From: Dugong dugon
Taxonomy: Eukaryota > Chordata > Mammalia > Sirenia > Dugongidae
DNA length: 64,000 bases
Direction of reading: 5' to 3'
Assembly (NCBI GenBank): GCA_030035585.1
Contig: CM057462.1
Span: 93,889,234 to 93,953,233 of the forward strand
Part shown: in pieces, positions 59,101 to 64,000 of the stretch
Layout of the letters: each line of letters begins with the position of its first letter
Position numbering within the stretch: position 1 is the first letter of the stretch
Made by a program: the position numbers and the translations under genes
The notes under the pieces: model-generated
What the model saw: only the letters and a program-made list of their open reading frames with translations
Database searches by the model: none
What the model was told of the DNA's origin: nothing

Positions 59101-59750
59101 CCAGAGGGGAAGATTCAGTGCCTTCGCAAAACATATACCTTTTTGGCAAAGCTTTTTCCTTTGTTGGGGAAGAGGCCTAGAAAAATAATGTCCCTTTCTC
59201 TTCCTTCCCCACACCATTATTCTCCCACAGTAGAACGGGCAGGATAATATATCCTTTGTAATTCAGCAAGTAATAAGAATTACCAGTTTGCTGGGTTATT
59301 AGAGGATACAATAGAAGCACAAATTAAACAACCAAATATTCCCCCAGCAAATCTTTTGTTGCTATTTCTTTTTCCTTCCTGAAAAGGCAGATAATAAGGA
59401 AGAGGCACAGAAAGATGGATTGTTCACTGCTAGGCTTTAATAGGCAAATAGTCAAATGATGGCACCTGCAAACCATTGGCTTAGCCCCTTTTTTAGTGTC
59501 TGAATACATCTTTCTTCTTTTTTCAGTCCAGAGGAGAGAGGGAGCCAGATGGGATCACAATAAAAGTCCTCTTTCATTTTTAGTTTTCAGTTTTCTCACC
59601 CCAGAGACTCATGAAAGAAAGCTCAAGGTTGGAAAGCCCCTTAGGTCATCTGGTCTGCTCTCCCCGCTCTGTCTGGTCCTGTCTTGTTCCTAGTTTCTTC
59701 ATTCCTCCTTAATATAGTGTGTTCGATTCTTTCTTTCTTTCCTCCCTATA
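59101..59750. other. Unique DNA
   Basis: No feature recognised. Confidence 0.45.
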
Positions 59751-60255
59751 TGTCTTAGTCGTCTAGTGCTGCTATAACAGAAATACCACAAGGGTATGGC
59801 TTTAACAAAGAGAAATTTATTCTCTCATAGTCTAGTAGGCTACAAGTCCAAATTCAGGGCATCAGCTCCAGGGGAAGACTTTGTTGTCTCTCTGTCAGCC
59901 TTCTCATCAAACTTCCCCTGGACTAGGAGCTTCTCTGCACAGGCACCCCAGGTCCAAAGGATGAGCTCTGCTCCCAGCACTGCTTTCTTGGTGGTATGAG
60001 GTCCCCCACCCTCTGCTTGCTTCCCTTGCCCTTTATCTCTTATAAGATAAAAGGTGGTGCAGACCACACCCCAGGGAAACTCCCTTTACATTGGATCAGA
60101 GGTGTGACCTGGATAAGAGTGGTGTTACAATCCCATGCTAATCCTCTTTAATATAAAATTACAATCACAAAATCGAAGACAACCACACAATACTGGCAAT
60201 CATGGCCTACCCAAGTTGACACGTATTTTTAGGGGACACAATTCAATCTACGACA
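59751..60255 (-). mobile_element. Solo LTR, MaLR-like
   Basis: Complement of the LTR at 63344-63821, here with extra internal sequence (longer, 505 bases). Starts TGTCTTAGTC, ends CTACGACA. Flanks ctata and ctatc fit a 5-bp target duplication with one change. Confidence 0.85.
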
Positions 60256-60339
60256 CTATCCTTCAAATGAATATTTATTAAAGGCTTCCTATGTGTGGGA
60301 CATCTATGTGCTAAACTCTGGGGACAAGGAGGAAAGACA
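60256..60339. other. Short spacer
   Basis: Between two LTR pieces. L2-like motif 'tattaaaggcttcctatgtg'. Confidence 0.4.
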
Positions 60340-60620
60340 TAGTTATGGACTGAATTGTGTAGACTCCTCAGCTTGTTTCTTTGTTCCTTGGTGATCTTCA
60401 TGTGGTGTGGCATCTATCTTCCCCATCTCTGTTCTGCTTGCTTAATCTGCTTTTTTTTTTTATATCTCAGAAGAGATTTATTGAAGACACACCCTACACT
60501 AATACTGCCTCATTACCATAGCAGAGAAAACCCTGTTCCCAAAATAGGATTATAAGCACGAGTATAGTAGGATTTACAACTCATATTTTTGGGGGGATAC
60601 AGTTCAATCCATGACCGGGA
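60340..60620 (-). mobile_element. Rearranged MaLR-like LTR fragment
   Basis: The right end, 60462-60617, is the complement of an LTR 5' half ('gaagagatttattgaagaca', 'ggatacagttcaatccatga'). The left end, 60344-60362, has the same LTR start in direct orientation ('gttatggactgaattgtgt'). It looks like an inverted or foldback remnant. Confidence 0.55.
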
Positions 60621-62361
60621 GTATATGAGCAGGCCTGGGGAGCTTTAAAGACATCAGTTTCCAAATTCTGAACTTCCATATATGCCTTGTCCTAAATTGG
60701 TCTGCCTAAGAAAGTGACCAGAAGGAGGTGCAGGACCTCTTTACCCACCTCACTTTTCATAATTGGCCCTCCTCCTACTTCAAGGAAAGAACAATGTGCA
60801 TCTCAACCATCCCAGTCTTACTTAGGTGCATTGCCTTAGGGTGTAGAAATATCAAAACAAAGAGGCAATTCAAAACATTGGTAAGGTGTGGAGAACTGAG
60901 TGACTCTAAAGACTGGATACCAATCCTTCTGCAAGTCAGATGGATTTTATTTTTTTGTTTTCAGCAGAACTGAAACAGAACTTAATCAGGTTGATTAAGT
61001 TTATTAAAATTAAAATTAGATCATTAAATTTATTTTTGACATGTAACTATATAATTCTTGACATCCAACTCGGAAATATTTCCAAGAACACATTGCTATA
61101 GTAACACTCCCTCCATTCCCATCTATTTATTTATGTGAACAGTTTTCTCAGCTCTGACATCTATAAAAATTAGAAACAAAAATAAGGATAGAATTGAAAG
61201 GGAACCTTCTCCATTCTAGCAGTAGTTAATATTAATCCATGGATTCATGAACTAACTGAAAAAAAATGAAACAAAGCCACAACTAGCTCATCAGGAGATA
61301 CATTTTCAATAAAATTTACTTTTAATATTTAATAATTATCAAAAATTTAATATATATTTTAAACAGAGCTATGTGTAGGGGTGATAAACAAATGAACTTC
61401 ATACATAAAATAAATAACATTAGAATACAATTTTGAGGGAGAATTGAAAGAGAAACATGAATCCAAGGAGAAAAAGGAATGATGTAAAATTTCTAACTAT
61501 TATAGACCTGTTCATGTAGTTTTTAAATGGATGGTGTGCATATCAACTCACTTTGGATTTTAAGTTCTACTGGATATATCTTAAAACGTAATGCCATGGT
61601 TTTAAAATGTCAATATTTATAACACCCTGAAAATGACAACTTTGAAATTATTTAAACTTAAGATAAAAAATTCTAGATGCTAACATAAAAAGGTGCAAGG
61701 GGATACATATAATACAAAATTCTTCTAGAGGCTATGTGAGCAAAAACACTTGAAGACCACAGGGATAGAGGAAAGAGCACAGGCTTTGGAGTCAGGAGGC
61801 TATCTGCTAGTTGTGTGTCCTTGGGCAAGTTATTCTTAGGGCAGTGGGGACAAGGGGCCAAGAATGTTTGTCTGCCTTTTACAAATAAAGAAAATGAGGT
61901 TCAGAAAGGTTAAGTAAACTGTCTAAGTCAAATAGATAGTAGGGGTGGAAGTAAGACTTCGTCCTCTCTTCTGACTTCAAAGCCTACACTGTTTCTGTCA
62001 AGATGAGTGAACTCTGTCATGGCATTTCTTCTCAAGGACATGCCCCACTATATTCCCATTCTACCGGTAGGAGAAAGGGTTTTAAAATGTTTTCTACTGA
62101 GGACTTAGAAAAATCCAAGAACACAATTTACAAACCCTCAAAGCCCTTCATTATCCCGGGAGTGTCCACTGCAAAATCTAGCTTCCGTCCCTTTGAATAA
62201 AACAGAGTATCCCTCAAGCCATCAAATAAATCATCTGGAAGAACTCAGAATTCATCCCAGAAAACATACAGTGCATGGAGCTGATAATTGCCTTAGGTCT
62301 AATATAGTATAAACTGCTTTTTGTTTGTTTTTAGTTTTGACACTGTACCATGATCCAGAAA
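60621..62361. other. AT-rich intergenic DNA
   Basis: A MIR-like relic at about 61770-61990 ('gtgtccttgggcaagttatt'). No gene. Confidence 0.5.
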
Positions 62362-62548
62362 AGGAGCCCTGGTGGTGCAATGGTTAAGTGTTTGGCTACT
62401 AATCGAAAGGTTCGATGTTCAAATCCACTCAGCAGCTCCGTAGGAGGAAAGACCTGGTGATCTGCTCCTGTAAAGATTACATTTCTATTCTATCCTATGG
62501 GTCACTATGAGTCGGAATCGACACAATGACACACAACAACAAACACCA
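62362..62548 (+). repeat. Afrotherian SINE variant
   Basis: 'ggagccctggtggtgcaatg' head, 'ctggtgatctgctcctgtaa' body (the glutamine-like 'ggtgatct' variant), tail 'gagtcggaatcgacacaatg', then (aac)n. Confidence 0.9.
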
Positions 62549-63012
62549 CGATCTAGGCATTTTCCTAAGGATGTCACATCAAACACAATAGTCTCTAGGT
62601 TGAAGGACTCAGTGGAGACCTACACATGAAACAAGAAACTCTAGCACAACATGCTACATACTGTGATAATCACAATGTGAAAAGCTAGCAGTAGGAATCC
62701 TGAGAAAGAAGTGATTCACTCAGCTTTAGGGCCAGACAGGACTCCAGAGGAGGCAATATTTAAGCTGGACTTAGAGGGATGAATAGGAGTTCTCCTTTCA
62801 GTGATGGGAAGAAGAGGATTCCAAGGCTTGAACAAAGATCTGGAAGTCTGAGAGGGAAGGAAAGTTAGCTGGAAAGGGCTGGAATATGCTGCACAGGTAG
62901 GAACTCTGTGAGGCATGAAAAGGTGGAGCTGCACAAGTGCAGGGACTTTCCTTATTCATTCCCAAATCTGGTGCCTGGTAAATAGTTGATACTCAGTAAT
63001 TACTTGTTGGCC
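62549..63012. other. Unique DNA
   Basis: No feature recognised beyond L2-like traces. Confidence 0.45.
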
Positions 63013-63024
63013 AATTGAATGGTA

Positions 63025-63252
63025 GGTGCCCGTGGGTGGTGCACATGCTTAAGCACTCGACTACTAACCAAATTGTTGGTGGTTCGAATCCACTCACAGG
63101 CACCTGGCAAGAAAGCCCTGGCTATCTGCTTCCAAAAGGCCACAGCCATGAAAACCCTATGGAGCAGTTCTACTCTGCACACACGAGGTTGTCGTGAGTT
63201 GAAAGTGACTCGATAGCAACTGGTGTTTTTTTGGTTTTGGTTTTTGTTTTTT
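63025..63252 (+). repeat. Afrotherian SINE with 12-bp target duplication
   Basis: Head 'cccgtgggtggtgcacatgc', B-box 'ggttcgaatcc', body 'ccaaaaggccacagccatga', tail 'gagttgaaagtgactcgata'. It is flanked by aattgaatggta at 63013-63024 and 63253-63264. Confidence 0.9.
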
Positions 63253-63343
63253 AATTGAATGGTAAAATCCTGTATCTAACCCCAGAGATTCTACTCAGTT
63301 GGCCTGGGATAGGGCCTGGACATTGGTTTAATTTATAGCTCCC

Positions 63344-63821
63344 TGTCATGGATTGAATTATGTCCCCCCAAAGTTGTGTGTATCAATTTGGCTGGGCCAT
63401 GTTTCCCCATAGTGTGTGATTTTCTCATGTGTGGTAAATCCTGCCTCTATGATGTTAATGAGGGAGGATAAGCCTCAGTTGTGTTAGTGAGGCAGGACTC
63501 AATTTACAAGACTGGATTGTGTCCTGAGGCAATCTCTTGAGATATAAAAGAAGTGAGCAATGAGACAGGAGGACCTCATACCACCGAGAAAGCAGTGCCA
63601 GAAGCAGAGCGTGTCCTTTGGACCTGGGGTCCCTGTGCGGAGAAGCTCCTAGTCCAGGGGAACACTGATAAGAAGGCCAACATAGAGAGAAAGACTTCCC
63701 TTGGAGCTGACTCTGTGAATTTGGACTTTCAGCCTACCTTACCGTGAAGAAATAAATTTCTCTTTGTTAAAGCCATCCGCTTGTGGTATTTCTGTTATAG
63801 CAGCACTAGATGACTAAGACA
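63344..63821 (+). mobile_element. Solo LTR, MaLR-like, with 5-bp target duplication
   Basis: Starts TGTCATGGATTG and ends GATGACTAAGACA. Flanked by CTCCC at 63339-63343 and 63822-63826. An AATAAA ('gaagaaataaatttctc') lies near the 3' end. Same family as 18981-19440 and 59751-60255. Confidence 0.88.
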
Positions 63822-63826
63822 CTCCC

Positions 63827-64000
63827 CACGAGATTCTAATGTACGACAGACTGAGCACCACAGGATTAAATGGAGCACCACTGGACTAAAGTGAAGATGA
63901 GAAAACGTATTTATAGTTTTCAGTGTGTCAGAAGCCTTATTCCTTGGAAATCACAACTCAAATGAAGGTATAGTGGTATTTTCCTGTGCTATATAGAGCG
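63827..64000. other. Window end, no feature
   Basis: No recognisable feature. Confidence 0.5.

Noticed and set aside
1..64000. CRISPR array, bacterial operon or phage content
   Set aside because: Repeat families, CpG depletion, MIR/L1/LTR content and a vertebrate microRNA show mammalian nuclear DNA. Direct repeats are SINEs and microsatellites.

Overview
This is nuclear DNA of a placental mammal, almost certainly an afrotherian (elephant, sirenian or hyrax group). The diagnostic signal is more than twenty copies of a tRNA-derived SINE whose 3' part reads like a BovB/RTE tail, plus RTE-clade LINE fragments with recognisable reverse transcriptase protein, L1 pieces, MIR and L2 relics and MaLR-type solo LTRs. 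I found no protein-coding exon that I can support. All open frames are short, lie in repeats or in the CpG island, and are not recognisable cellular proteins. Species placement is inferred from the repeat families; no search could be run. The one gene I recognise with high confidence is the microRNA precursor mir-101-1 on the minus strand at 20562-20636. Its 75-nt hairpin differs from my memory of the human precursor by one loop base, and both arms are complete. In human the locus lies between JAK1 and AK4 on chromosome 1; neither gene is visible in this window. A CpG island at about 29190-30950 lies roughly 9.8 kb upstream of the hairpin in the direction of its transcription. At 30376-30437 it has a compact block with an octamer, a CRE/AP-1-like site and a YY1 site oriented for minus-strand transcription. 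A good splice donor sits about 100 bases inside it. The simplest reading is that this island is the promoter of the minus-strand primary transcript that carries miR-101. Layout: 1-19 kb is repeat-rich intergenic DNA (SINEs, an MLT1-type LTR, an L1 ORF2 fragment, two stacked RTE copies, one solo LTR). 19.4-31 kb holds the miR-101-1 unit, is comparatively poor in young repeats, and contains one recent SINE with perfect 17-bp target duplications. 31-41 kb is intergenic DNA with LTR, SINE, MITE and microsatellite features. 41.3-44.5 kb is a degenerate ERV-L-like provirus fragment with a tRNA-Leu primer binding site. 45.2-52.7 kb is a dense nest of L1, LINE 3' ends and SINEs. 52.7-64 kb is ordinary intergenic DNA with an RTE copy split by a later LINE insertion (17-bp target duplications), and further LTRs and SINEs.
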